The notes beneath the pieces are model-generated. The model saw only the letters and a program-made list of their open reading frames with translations. It was not told where the DNA came from and searched no databases. A program made the translations under genes and the position numbers. A stretch of DNA of 64,000 nt from Cymbidium sinense. Taxonomy: Eukaryota > Streptophyta > Magnoliopsida > Asparagales > Orchidaceae. The stretch is taken from assembly GCA_021442155.1 (NCBI GenBank), contig CM038218.1:57597161-57661160 (forward strand), written 5' to 3'. Shown here piece by piece: positions 35,220 to 47,795 of this stretch. Each line of letters starts with the position of its first letter. The first letter of the stretch is position 1.

Positions 35220-35756
35220 AATGCAAAATGAGTAGGTTTAGGTTTATTTAGTTTATTTTTCTTATCTTTAATTTATTTATTTTTATATTTATTTAGTTTA
35301 TTTAGTTTTTTTATTTATTTTAGGTTTTTATTTTAGTTTTTTTTATTTAGTTATTTTTAAGTTTAGGTTTAGGTTTATATTTGTTTTTTAGTTTAGATCT
35401 ATTTTTTCTTTTTTTTAGGTTTAAGTTTTATTTTTTATTTTTAGGTTTATGTTTAGGTTTTTATTTTATTTATTTAGGTTTAGGTTTTAGGTTCTTTTAG
35501 GTTTTTTTTAGTTTAGGTTTAAGTTTATTTTTAGTTTGTTTAATTTTATTTAGTTTAGGGTTTAGGTTATTTTAGGTTTAGGTTTAGGTTTAGGTTTTAT
35601 TTATTTTAGTTTAGTTTATTTTAATTTAGATTTATGTTTATTTTATTTTGTTTATTTTAGGTCTAAGTTTTTTTTAGTTTAGGGTTTAAGTTTTATTTTT
35701 ATTTATTTTTAGGTTTATTTTTTAGGTTTAGGTTTTTATTTAGTTTTTATTTTTTT
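35220..35756 (+). repeat. T-rich telomere-derived block, copy 4 (truncated)
   Basis: Aligns with copies 1-3 and is cut at 35756, where gag sequence of element 3 starts without any LTR. The distance from the previous block start is about 1.07 kb because no GRP fragment is present in this unit. Confidence 0.8.
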
Positions 35757-37640
35757 AGGATTTTGTGGCACCATCCTTCAAGATCTTTGATGGCGAACCC
35801 ATGATAGCACATTGCACACTTTAGAGCCAATTGTTGCAACACTGGTGGTAGCAACACACTCCTCTTCCGCCTTTTCGTTAGCAGTCTGTCAGGTGTTGTA
35901 TTTGATTGGTACACCGAATTGCCCAACGATTCGGTGAAGACTTTTCCCGAGTTGGAGCACATCTTCATCAAGAGGTTTGTTGGAGCTCGAGAGGGTGATG
36001 TAGCCTCATTATAGAGAAATAGAAACTCAACGAGTACCTTGTTGATTACATTCTCAGGTGGTGCAACCTGAGCATGAAATGCGAACTATAGCTGTTAGAA
36101 CAACATGCCATTAAGATTCTCCTCAAGAATATCGATGGCTCGGTCACCTTCATGCTTAAGGTCTTTACCATCAAAATATTTGAGAAATTAATCAACAAGG
36201 AGACTAGCCTACAAGAGGAAGCCAAACAGATGCCTTTTCCTGAGCAATCGTCTAGGCCTAATCCATAGAAGGTATTTGAGAAGAAGCCAGGGATAGTTGT
36301 GTCAATGGACAGAGGGAAGCAACCAGCTAAAGTTTAGTTTGAGAGACTATGAGCTCAGCAGCCTCCTTTGCCACCACCTCGGCCATCATACCGGCCGCCA
36401 CAAAAACCAATTCGACCACCTTAGCAGCCTACCCAGTAGCGGTATTCATTTTCATCGCAAGATAGCTACTTTCCATGTACTCTTGTCGATAGATTTAATA
36501 AGTTATATTCAATCAAGAGGGAGGTAGTTAGGAAAATCTTTAAGAATCTCTTAAAGCAACCTAACTTTCAGTTACCAGAGCCTAAGAGGCCAAAGGAAGT
36601 GGGCAAGAGCGATGATCCTAGCTATTGCTCCTACCACTGCATGTTTGGCCATATCTTAAAGGATTATATCACTTTGAAGGACTAGCTTGAGTGCAGTTAC
36701 AAGTTGAGAGCCGTAGTCATCCCTAAGGAATACTTATTAGAACAACCATCTAGTTTTGTTAGAGTAATCCTTGGGGATACTTGTGATCCTCTTAAGACCA
36801 AATAAGGTGAGGATATCTCCCTATCTCGAACCTCTAAGAAGATCATTTCTAAGATCAAAAAGCTTTTCTTGTAGTTGCCTAAAGTAGCTCAAACCTCCAA
36901 CACCAAGGATGGTTTGCATGTTGCAAAGGACAGCTCGAGGAGGGTGATAGCCCAAAGAATGTAGGCTCACCTTTCCCCGAGATAGTCTAGTAGTGCCCAC
37001 CGTCGAGTCCGTACTCTCCATCATTGCAGCTACCACCTCTTTTGCTAGCTCCTCTTCTAGTGATAGGAGCTTTGTATCTACGAATAAGGGCACTAAATCC
37101 CTTACTCTGCTTACTTGATTTTTATCATGTGCCTCCACCCAAAAAGAAATTAATAAAGCCGATTCTACTTAAATGTTGTCTACTTCTGATGCTCTTGATT
37201 TTATTTCTATTGAAAGCTCTTTGAGTCTAAATAAAAATAATAGCTCTAGTAGATCTAATCCTTTCCTTTCTGATTTAGAGCCAGACTATCCTTCTCTAAA
37301 TCAATTGGGTTCACCTCTTGAGATTGACATGGAGTCAACTAACTCTGAGGATCCCATAGGAGAAGTTGTAGATGCCCGATAAGAAGGTAGAACTTTCCAT
37401 AAGCTCATCATTCCAAGAAGTCACTAAATTCAAACAACGCAGTGGTAAACTTCTACCTTCTACGATAGCACCTCAAGATAAGTATAAGCAAGTTATTAGT
37501 TCTAGTAAGCAGATAGCCCCTCCATAGAATGCTCCACATATGGATATGCTTGTGGAGGACGTTGACCTTATTTTTAGAAATGAGCCTCAACCCATCCATC
37601 TTAGGGTTAGACCTTTAAGAGTTTAGGTTTTAGGGTAGCA
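35757..37640 (+). pseudogene. Element 3: gag fragment and gag-protease linker
   Basis: Starts in the middle of gag at Gly-Phe-Val-Ala-Pro-Ser-Phe-Lys-Ile-Phe-Asp-Gly, matching element 4 at about 49905. It continues through the retrotransposon gag core (Phe-Asp-Trp-Tyr near 35905 and the Glu-Gln-His-Ala-Ile-Lys-Ile block near 36100). A zinc-knuckle-like segment follows with Cys-Ser-Tyr-His, Gly-His and a damaged last Cys (about 36625-36670). The Ser/Asn-rich linker is at 37050-37380. Stops at 36089-36091 and 36683-36685 are at the same codons as in element 4. Protease and everything beyond is missing: the sequence switches to LTR C at about 37640. Confidence 0.8.
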
Positions 37641-38559
37641 ATACGTAGATTAGGTGAACACTCCTAGCCTAGAGACTTAGAAGAGTTAGCCATAGGAATA
37701 GTCATGCCTTAGGGGTGTTATGAAAATTTCCTACCCTTAGCTCAAACCATTCCTCACTTTCCTTCTTTCCAAGTCAAACTCCAAATCAATTCTATTTGAT
37801 TTTCTCCAAACTCAAATCAAATCCATGATTGAAATCCATGATTGAAATATATAATGAAACCCATGATCAAAATCCATCAAAATTCCTAAGTCTAAATCTT
37901 TCAAAGTCCTTAATCTTCTAAGGACTTAACCAAAATCAATTCTAAACTAATTCAAAGTCATGGGATTTTCTCAAAAATTTATATTCTCATTTATATTCAC
38001 ATATATAAATGAATATAAATATAAATCAATCAAACCAAAGTCAAAAATTCAAACATCAAACTCCAAAATTTTCCTAAGTCCCTTAAATCCCTCTTAATGG
38101 ACTTAACCAAAATTATGATCAAAACCACTTCAAATCCCTTAAATTTTCTCATGATCCATTTATATTCTCATTTATATTCACATATATAAATGAAATATAA
38201 ATTCAAACAATCAAAACCAATTCCAAAAATCAAACTCAAACCCACTCAAAATTCAACCTAAGCCTTTCAATTCAAAATCTTGAACTTAGCTAAATCAATT
38301 TCAGATCAAGCCAAACTCTTGATTTTCCTTCATGATTCAATCAAACCTACAATCATGAACCCATATATAAATCCAAACTCCAATAACCAAATCAAAACAT
38401 AGTTCAAAAATCAAAGCCAAAATCTCTTCATATTCTTCCTTTGAATATGAAATTGTCAAATGGATCAAAACCCATTTAACTTCAAACCACTTATAAATGG
38501 ATTTATATTTCAATCATAAGTCCATATACAAGATTAATCAAGCTCAAATCATGCTTTGA

Positions 38560-39390
38560 CCAAGCCATTTGACCCACTTAGGCTCACTTGACCTAAAGTG
38601 ACCTAAAGTACCCTTATGAGCCAAATTCTAATCCCTAACCAAATTGGATTGAACCAAACTCACCTATGTCTCTCATCATGATCAACAATCTTCATGGGAT
38701 GATCAATCAATCAAATTGGGTCAAACCAAGTCAAATAGGGTTTGACCAAGTCAACACTTAAAATGAAACCTAACATAGCCAAAATCTACTGTAGGCTAAA
38801 TTGATTGAAACCATTGATCTAAGTTCATTCATGACCTATGTTTGAACTTGACCAAGCCAACATTTGAGCCTAACCTAATTGGCCACTTGATCCAAGTTGA
38901 CCCAACTTGACCTAAATGGTCAAAATGTGTCAAAACTTGATCTAAGCCAAATTGATCCAAACCAATAGGTCAAGTTCATTCCAAATCACTTGTTGAACTT
39001 GACCAAAGCCTCAATTGGCCAACTAGACCTAACCTAGCCCAATTGACCTTAGACCTAACTTGACCTAAAGGGGTCATGTTGAGCCAAATTTGAACATAAC
39101 CAAAATTAGTTGGAAACAAAGATACCAATCCACTCCATATGACTAACCTAACCTAAACCTACCCTTGACCTACCTCAAATAGCTCAAATGGGTCAAATAG
39201 GGCAACTTGACCCATTTGACCTTAACGAAGTCATATGAGCCAAATTCAAAACTATACCAAACTGAATCAAACCAAAGCCACCAAAACATTTCAAATGGTC
39301 ATATGAACTTGTCCCAATTTGACCAATTAGTCAACTTGACCTAAATTGACCCATTTTGAACTAAATGGGTCAACATGAGACAAACCTTAT
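38560..39390. promoter_or_regulatory. W-box-like cluster in LTR C
   Basis: By eye I count about 25 TTGAC or GTCAA cores, most extended to TTGACC or GGTCAA. Chance with equal base frequencies would give about 1.6 for a five-base word on both strands over this length. The same region of LTR D keeps nearly all of them. W-box function is inferred from the motif only. Confidence 0.45.
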
Positions 39391-41116
39391 CAAATGAACT
39401 CCAAATCTATTGAAACTTGGCCAAACCTATTTTCTTCACATACCCAACATATTCAAATTGAAAAATCAACAAAATGACCATCCTACCTATAGGCCATAGA
39501 ACAAATTTTGGCTTAATCTATGGGTAATTTGGTCATACCCTCTTCATATCCACTTGATGCTTTCCTAATAGCTCAAGGGGACCTAATGAAGAGTGGTGCA
39601 CCCAACCCAATGGGTTTGGGTCATTGGCCCCGGTCAAACCGACCCCATGGGTCAAAATGGCAAATTCAAACTCCCTCATCCACTCAATTTTAAGCACATG
39701 GAGGTTTGAAATCCACTCAAGGCCTCAAACCGACCATGTGCAAACATCTAATTGATCAAACAACCCTCCCATTGTGAACAATTGGATCAAAATGATAAAT
39801 AAGCTTGTGGCTGTCTGATCCTTCAAGGGGGGATATACTCCACTAATTGAATTCAAATCCATCATTCCTTATTTTGATTGAACCTAAGAAAGTTGAAGAA
39901 GTAATTCCTCAGCCTCCTCAAGCTTCCTTGAGTGAAATCAAACTTCATCTTCTCAATTTTGCTCAGTGTGAAAATAGGGGAGCTTAATCCAATCTTGAAC
40001 TTCCTCCACACTAAAAACCACCTCAATTCCTTATGTACACTTCTTCTAAGGACCAATATGAGCTCGCTCTAGCTTCCATTGGAGTTCCCATAGCAAGGAG
40101 AGGAGCAATTGGATCAAAGCCGCAAGGATCTTCATGTGGTGTTGGTCCATAGAGCAAGCCACTCAATCCCAAGGCCTAGGAATTTCAACAGGGCTTCATC
40201 TCCACCAGACGAAGCTACCTCATCTATCTCGAGCACCAGTGAGGTATGGATTTTTCTAACCACCTAGCATAGGAGGTGTTGGTCCTTTATGAAGGGAATT
40301 TTCAATTCATGCAAATCCCACCATTGGATGTGCTACTCATTGGCTTTAGATGGTGTGGGTTAAGTCTTGTTTGAATCCAAGCTCAATCCAGCTCAGATCT
40401 CCCCCTAGATCATGGACGATCTCTATTTATCTAAGGAGAAGAATTGGGGAGATCTTGGCCATCCATCCGTTCATTTTGGATGGACGACTGAGATTATTAC
40501 CATGTTTAAAATTTGATTTATCCTTTTTAAAATTATAGGGAGATCTCTTGTCATCCGATCTTTGATCGGATGACAGAGATCAAAGGGCGTCCACCGTCAC
40601 ACCGCCTTTTAGATGTGATGTTTAAATAATGGGTTCACGCACGATGCTGTAAAGCACGCTGACCACTGCCACCATGCGTCATACTGTGAGCTAAAGGATT
40701 AGTTAGGGATTTAATTAAATGCTAATTAATCTCTAGATATTCTAAAATTCATATCTCTCTCAATAAAATTCAAATAAATATGAAATAAATTTCTATGGAA
40801 ATATAATTCAACCTATAATATTTTAATTTTAATTTCAAGGGATTTTGAATTATGATTTTTTTTTTTGATTTTGGGTTTTATTGGAAACTTCATTTTGCTA
40901 ATTACCTCCTAATTAAGTGATCGATTAATCCCAAACTTCTTGGGTATGGTTTAGGGGATGACTTCTGCCTCCTCTAATTTTCTTGGATTTTATTGAAGGT
41001 TTGATTAGGAGAATTGCATATGGGTTTCCTAATTAGTCCCTTAACCTAATTAAGGATGATTAAGGTGTGAATAGTGGTTTTAATCCATGATTAGGGTTGA
41101 TCAAGATTAGATCCAG

Positions 41117-41124
41117 TATATAAG
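41117..41124 (+). promoter_or_regulatory. TATA-like box in LTR C
   Basis: TATATAAG followed by AGG, and about 30-45 bp later a CCCTTAAGC stretch. It lies about 4 kb before the LTR end. If it is the promoter, U3 is about 3.5 kb and R-U5 about 4 kb. The site is absent from LTR D only because D is truncated. No direct evidence for a transcription start. Confidence 0.35.
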
Positions 41125-44100
41125 AGGTTTAGGGAATAATTTTGGGGCATTTCCCTTAAGCTATTTCTTAAACCCCCTTTTCTCTCCTTAATCTTTTCTT
41201 AATTAAGGGTTAATTCATTAATTACCCCCTTAATTAATTTCTAAAATTCTAACAAACTTCTAGAACTTAATTAATCTACTTTGGGTAGATGCTTACATGT
41301 TTAATAACCTAAGTTCAATTAATGAAGTCAAAACCCAATTCATATGTGTGAAAGGGTGTTTTGAAATTACTTAAGCTAAACCCCTTAGCTTAATTAACCT
41401 TTAATTATGAGCTAAATTGCATTAGGCCTTTTTCTTATTAGGTGCATTGCAAATTTAAATTCCTTGTGAGTTTTTTATGTCATTTCATTGGCTCATAATT
41501 ATTTGATTAATTATTCTAAGGTGGTGTAGGTAAGGGTTAATTAAGTTACTTAATTCATATCGTAACCTAATTAATACATAAAAGTGGATCTAATTATCTA
41601 AAAATTAAACAAAAATATCAAAAACATGTGGGAATGGGTTAGGAATAGCAAACTCAACTCATCTTTTCAAAATTAAATCAAACTCCAAACTAAACAAAAA
41701 TCACATTGAATACACTTTGATTTATTTTAAACTTTCTTATTCCATAAGAATGTCTTTAGGATTTAATTAAAGTGAATTTGTTTACATGCTTTGCTTTGAA
41801 TCTTTTCCCAACATGCTAAATTTGTATGTCATGTGAGTTTATGCATCCATATTTTTCAAATTCAAATTCAAAATGAAATTGTTTACTTTATGTCAAATTT
41901 GCATGTGTTGGCTAAAGTAGAAATATGAATGGCTGTTATCACTAGTAAATTCAAATTATTTTCAAAACATATAAATCAAATATCAAATCTGAAAGTGCTA
42001 CTTATATTTTAATTATGGGCTTGCATGTGAAAAATTATAAAGGTATGCTTAGCATAGGTTTCCTTTCTCTTATGTTGGTATAGTTTTGAATAAGAATTTG
42101 GTGATATATATGGTTCATTTGAAAAGGACCTAATACTCAACTAGTTCCATATCCTATTCATCCCTATGGCATCACCCAAGAGGGGCTACCTATACTTGCA
42201 TGCATAAAGTGCATAAACAAAATGAATCCATTAATACAACTTTTGCATTCTTCTTTTCCATTTCATTTCTTTTATACACATGTTTGTATTTAAGGAAAGT
42301 TGTATATTAGTCTGAAAACCCCAAGGTTGTGAGGCTTTAGGTAGCCCTAAGTAGGTCTTGTACCTTACACCTATGGTTAACAATGGCGCTGTACTCACTT
42401 ATGCCTTTCTTACTATCATATTTGTATGTGAAAACCCCTTTCTACTTAAGAAAAATCATACATATTCAACTTCTAAATTTTCTTAAATGGATTACTTAGC
42501 ATGCATTATAAAGTATGTTAAATATTCTCATTTTGTATGTATAGATATGCTTAGGGTCCATCCATATGCATGTTATATATATTGGGAAAGAAATGAAGTA
42601 ATGTGTGTTATGTAAATTTTGATTCATTTTATTTAATCTTAAAATGCCTTTCTTTTTGAATAGGTTTGTTTAGAGTTCATCTAAACTTAGGATTAATTAT
42701 AAGATTAAAATCAAAACATTCACCTAAATAAAACTAAAATGTGAATCTACTTTAGAAATTACTTAGGCTAGAAGGAAAGATAAGTTTCTTCTCTTTCCCC
42801 TCTTTATAACTTATTAATTGTAGGATTCACAACCAAATCAAAACATGAAATAAAATCAACTCAAAATAATTAAACAACTTCAATTAAACCATCCTTTAAG
42901 TTGAATATATTTTCATACTTAGAAAATTTGAACCTAAAGTCATAGCTAAACATACCACAAAAACCTTCAAAGTACACACATTAGCCTAACTCACCACTTC
43001 TAGCTTTAGGTTAGGTCGATGCATGGCTTGATGTTTTATTTTGTTTTGTGATATATGTTTTAGACTGGATGTTAAGGTGTATGCTCATAGAATGAATGGT
43101 AGGATGCTTTTAGTCTAACTATTCTTTTATTTAGGGGATTGTGCTTAAGCATCATAAACAAAAATATAAATGCTTTTGCTTATAGGTGCTTTATACCACT
43201 AAGCATAATCCAATAGGTCAGGTGGACTTAGTCACCCTTGTGTGGGGTGATAAGTCACATATATATGTTTGGGATTTATGTGGTTTATTTTAGCTAACCT
43301 TTGTTTTGCAAGTGTTAGTTTGATTTTTACTTTTTCCTTTTCATGTAAATTTATGCAATTAGGATTTTGGGATGATTATTATGGGGATTAGGATGAACAT
43401 TTATCATAAGATCCTATGGTATCCACCATGTGAAGCCTTGGAGCATCTACCTTCCAACCATCCAAAAGAAGGAACCAAAAAAAGAAAAGAAGAAGAAAGA
43501 AGAAAAGAAGAAAGAAGAAATGAAGCTTGAAGACCCCCATAATAATAAATTCCTTGCTTAATTGTAATTTAATTCATTTGTAATCTAGGTTAAATAATGG
43601 TAGAGCTCGGCTACCCACATTTGATATTTTTGGATTTGTACGGTGGTACTCGACCACAATGGCCTTTTATTCTTTTTGCAATTAGCTTTATAAATTGATT
43701 GATGATTTGTTTAGCTTGTTCATTAGGTGGCATGCTTTTCCTAGTTTCTTCCTTGCTTTATGTATGGCCTGGATGTGGATTAGACTCTTTAGGGAAAAAT
43801 AAATCTTTTACCCAACTTAATAACTCAAAATAAAAATTAAACAACTCATAACCTCACTTAAAGCTTAGGTTTAAAATCAAGATAAAAGAATTAGCAACCC
43901 CTTGGATGAGTATTTCTTTTGCAATATCATGCACAACAACATCTTCTTTCACTCTTGATTGGAGGGATTCCATCTTTGCTAGAGAGAATTTGGCTTAACC
44001 TTTGAGAGCTGTGGTGGAAACTCACCTCCTCCCTTCTCGTTGATTTTGGCCAATAACTTTATTTCTCATGCATTACTCATATGAATCCTATTAGCCTGAG

Positions 44101-45161
44101 TCAAAATAATTGTCCAAAAATAAAAATAAAATAAAATTTTAATTGGATTAGATTTAGGTCATTTGAAACATGTCCCTTTACATGATCTAGTCTCTTTAGA
44201 AAGTGAGTTTAAGGACTTAGTCTCTTTCTAAATAAAGAACAACTCAGCTATCTTGCATAAGCATAATGACTTTCCTACATGTATTTAAAATCATAGGAGG
44301 AGTTAGTTGGCACCCACCCCCAGGTGATTGTAAGTCCAAGCTATCGGTGGTTTGTCCTTTCTTATGAAGGAAAACCAATTACCCATTTTTGCCTTAGATT
44401 TAGGTTGTGCTTTCGGCCCTCGCCAAAGCTTCCTAGATTTAGGTTCTCAGGTTGCTTCTCCCCTTTGTGGGCCATAAGCATAATTCCTCACCTCTTAGGC
44501 ATTTCATTAATCTTGTGTTAAGGAATCATAAGTCCTAAATTTCTAATGAAAAATGCAACTCAAATAAACTAAATTGATTTCTAAAATATAAAGCCCAACT
44601 ATAGGATAGTTTGAGACTGCTCACTAAGTTTGCTAGCATCATGGGCATCTCTTACTTATCGTCCATTTTGGCTTCAACAATAACTCTCTCTTTTTGATCA
44701 ATCCCATTTAATCTTCAAAAATAAACCAATTGATTGATAGTCCCTTCCTATTAAAATCTTTGAAGACAATGATCATTTACCTTAATCAAGAGTTTTCCTA
44801 CGGAATCCCCATTCCTTAGGATGTAACTTATGGGGCTTGCCCTAAGGAACTTAATGAACTTGGTTTAAAATAAACCTTTACTTTTCCATGTAAAGTAGGG
44901 CAAGAATCTCTAGTATATATGCGGACCCATCATCCTTAGGAGTCCTTATTGAGGTGATTAGGTCCATTAAAGGGTAGTGACTTCTATCTTTCGAGATAGT
45001 ACACTATTCCTTGATGACATACTCGATCACCAATAATAAACATCATGGATCTATGTGGCATCCTAAAAGATGAATTTCTATATGCTTGCCTCTTTCATTT
45101 CTACCAATATATTTGAAGGCAACTCACTCCCCATATAGAAATTTTTCACTACTAGATTTTT

Positions 45162-45180
45162 TTGGCGACTCTGTTGGGGA
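45162..45180 (+). other. Primer-binding-like site of element 4
   Basis: TTGGCGACTCTGTTGGGGA, starting with TGG as expected for a sequence complementary to a tRNA 3' CCA end, placed just after the LTR end and before the leader. Near-identical wording after the 5' LTR is typical of Ogre-type elements in my memory; the exact tRNA is not claimed. Confidence 0.6.
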
Positions 45181-45550
45181 AGGTTCCTCTCTCCATCTTT
45201 GGTAAATGATCATTGTCTTTGAGTATCGATAGTGGGTTTGTACTTTGGTATGAATCTGAGACTATCCTTCTTTCCGTTGGCACTTAGCTTATTTCATTCT
45301 TAAGTTGAACTAGCCAACATCTTTAGGTTTTAGGTTTGCATTCCTTATTGGTCTTAAAACCCCCGTTGGGTTCTCCAATAGGTAAAATGAAAAGATGTAA
45401 ATAAAAAAACACTTTAAAGACTTCCTCCTTATCATTTTCATGATAAGGAAAGGTTCACCCTAAAATAATAAAGATAAAATAACCATAAAGACTTTGCTTT
45501 TCAAAAAGCACCTTTTCAAAAAATGCACTTAATAAAATATTTTCCACAAA
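45181..45550 (+). other. Leader of element 4 before the hairpin array
   Basis: Non-coding, homologous to 4476-4969. It shares GGTTCCTCTCTCCAT next to the primer site, TTGGCAC and CCAATAGGTAAAAT. No ORF. Confidence 0.6.
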
Positions 45551-47715
45551 AATTTATCACCCTCATTTGACAATTCTCATAATTGTTATATGTAGGATTT
45601 TCAAAAGTAAAATTAACAACATTTTCCAAAAGCACAAATGAACATCTTCTTTCAAATCACTTTGATGAAGATTTCATTTTCAAAATGAACAATCATCTTT
45701 CCAAAAATCACAAAAAAAAAATTTCAAAATGCACCTTTTCAAAAATACACTTAATAAAATATTTTCCACAAAATTTTGTCACCCTCTATTAACAATTCCC
45801 ATAATTGTCACATGTAGGAACTTTCAAAAATAAAACTAACAAAATTTCCCAAAAGGTGCAAATGAACATCTTCCTTCAAGTCACTTTGATGGAAATTTCA
45901 TTTTCAATAAAGTGAACAATCATCTTTCCAAAAAAAAGCAACATCATAATCACAAAGTTTTCAAAAAGCACACATGAATCTTTCTATACAATGCACTCAC
46001 CCTTATTGAATGGAAGTTTCATTTGTAAACAAAATTAAACTTTTCAAAAATCACACATGAACTTCTTCATTTGATATACTCAAATTAAGTAATTGAAGAT
46101 TTCATTACCAACTAAAAATATCAATTGGGAAATCCCACTTAAACAAACCTTACATATGATTAAGTTGGAATTCCTCTCTTTCAAAAAAAATAATCACACA
46201 AAATAAAATCTCTCATTTCAAAAATAAGATTGATCTCCATTCTACATACCTAAATTTGTCAAGTGGAAGTCCTCTTTTCAAAAATTAAAACTTAAACAAT
46301 CATATTTCAAAATTTTAAAAGCACATTTGGAACTTCATTTAGCATACTCAAACTTGCTAAGTGAAGTTTCCAAATCCAAAATCAAAAATCAACAATCATA
46401 TTTCAAAATTTTTCAAAACATATTTTAGAACTTCATTTAGCATACTCAAATTTGCTAAGTGAAGTTTCCAAATCCAAAATCAAAAATTAACAATCATATT
46501 TCAAAATTCTAAACACATTTGGAACTTCATTTAACATATCCAAATTTGTTAAGTGAAGTCTCCAAATTCAAATTTCAAATTTTCAAACACAATTTTGGAA
46601 ACTTCATTTAACATACCCAAATTTGTTAAGTGAAGTCTCCAAATCCAAAATTCAAAAATTTTCAAACACTTTTGGAACCTCACTTAACATAACTAAATTT
46701 GTTAGGTGAAGCCTCCAAATCCAAAACCAAAATTTTCAAACATCATTTGGAACTTCACTTAACATACTCAAATTTGTTAAGTGAAGTCTCCAAATCCAAA
46801 ACCAAAATTTTCAAACACATTTTGGAACTTCATTTAGCATACTCAAAGTTGCTAAGTGAAGTTTCCAAATCCAAAATCAAAAATAAACAATCATATTTCA
46901 AAATTTTAAACACATTTTGGAACCTCATTTAACATATTCAAATTTTCTAAGTAAAGTTTCCAAAGTCAAAACCAAAATTCTCAAACACCTTTGGAAATTC
47001 TTTTCTTAGCATACCAAATTTGCTAAGGAGGAGTTTCCATTTTCAAAACCAAAAAAAAAAATCAAAAATTTTGAACACATCATTTGGGAATTTCATTTAG
47101 CATACTCAAATTTACTAAGTGAAATTTCCATTTCAAAAAGCTAAGTGGGGCTTCATCTTTAGCATACTAAATTTGCTAAAATAAAGTCTCCACTTTCAAT
47201 CACATCAAAATAAAAATGAAACACTTAGGATTTTCTTAGCATACCTAAATTTACTAAGAATCCTATTTTCAAAAATCAAACAAAACACACTTGGATTCTT
47301 CACTTAGCATACCTAAATTTACTAAGTGAGAATTCAAAAATTTCCAAAATAAAAACAAAATTCACAAAAAAAAGGAAAAAGAAAAGAAAGAATCACTTTC
47401 TCAAATACTTCACTTAGCATACCTAAATTTGCTAAGTAAGTGAAATTCAAAAACAATCAAACAAAAACAAAATCAATTTGACCCTTACTTTAACATACTT
47501 AAATTTGCTAAAGGAAAGGGTCCTCAAAATTTAAAATTCAAATTTAAACAAACAATGAACCTATGGAAGCATTCTTATCAAAAGTTTTGGATCCATATTT
47601 CAACATACCTAAATTTGTTGAAATTGGATTCATATTTGAATTCTTCTTTCAATCAATCTTCTCAAATCCATTTGAACCCCATATAACACTTCCAAGTTGT
47701 TGGATGTGGGTTCAA
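45551..47715 (+). repeat. Leader hairpin array 2 (about 22 units)
   Basis: Units of 75-98 bp. The best have 12-13 bp stems, for example ACTTCACTTAACA with TGTTAAGTGAAGT (46752-46787). Neighbours at 46332-46367, 46430-46465, 46524-46559, 46601-46636 and 46827-46862 have TTAGCA/TGCTAA or TTTAACA/TGTTAAG arms. Later units include TTTCAACA/TGTTGAAA (about 47600) and AACCCCATATAACA/TGTTGGATGTGGGTT (about 47683). The loop is on the theme TACTCAAATT. A 77-codon ORF at 46699-46932 is only these repeats read through. Array 1 of element 1 is the counterpart. Confidence 0.85.
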
Positions 47716-47795
47716 ATTTCCAAATTCAAAAATTCAAAAAAAATCTATAAAGATAAAAAATCTCTCTCATTTTCTCTTATTCTTACATTGATGCG

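Larger units (their letters stand above)
37650..45150 (+). mobile_element. LTR C (5' LTR of element 4)
   Basis: Similarity to LTR D starts at about 37650. The exact LTR start is not certain; TGTTATGAAAATTTCC at about 37718 is one candidate. The end is placed at TTTTTCACTA just before the primer-binding-like site. Order of content: A/C-rich with W-box-like cluster (38560-39390), a GAAGCTACCTCAT-GTGAGGTATGG segment (40200-40245), AT-rich DNA with a TATA-like box (41117), a weak subrepeat (42302-42385), a purine-rich stretch (43470-43525), and a 3' part shared with LTRs A and B. Because element 3 gag abuts it, it may serve as LTR for both. Confidence 0.75.

Noticed and set aside
31641..35756. 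True chromosome end (telomere)
   Set aside because: Repeats are degenerate, interrupted by gene fragments and T-rich blocks, and flanked on both sides by transposons.
46699..46932. 77-codon ORF with three internal protein repeats
   Set aside because: The repetition comes from the hairpin array, which happens to have a unit length divisible by three here; other units break the frame.
45551..47715. CRISPR-like array (palindromic repeats with spacers)
   Set aside because: Units are degenerate, spacers are related to each other, the host is a plant, and no cas genes exist. It is a retrotransposon leader array.
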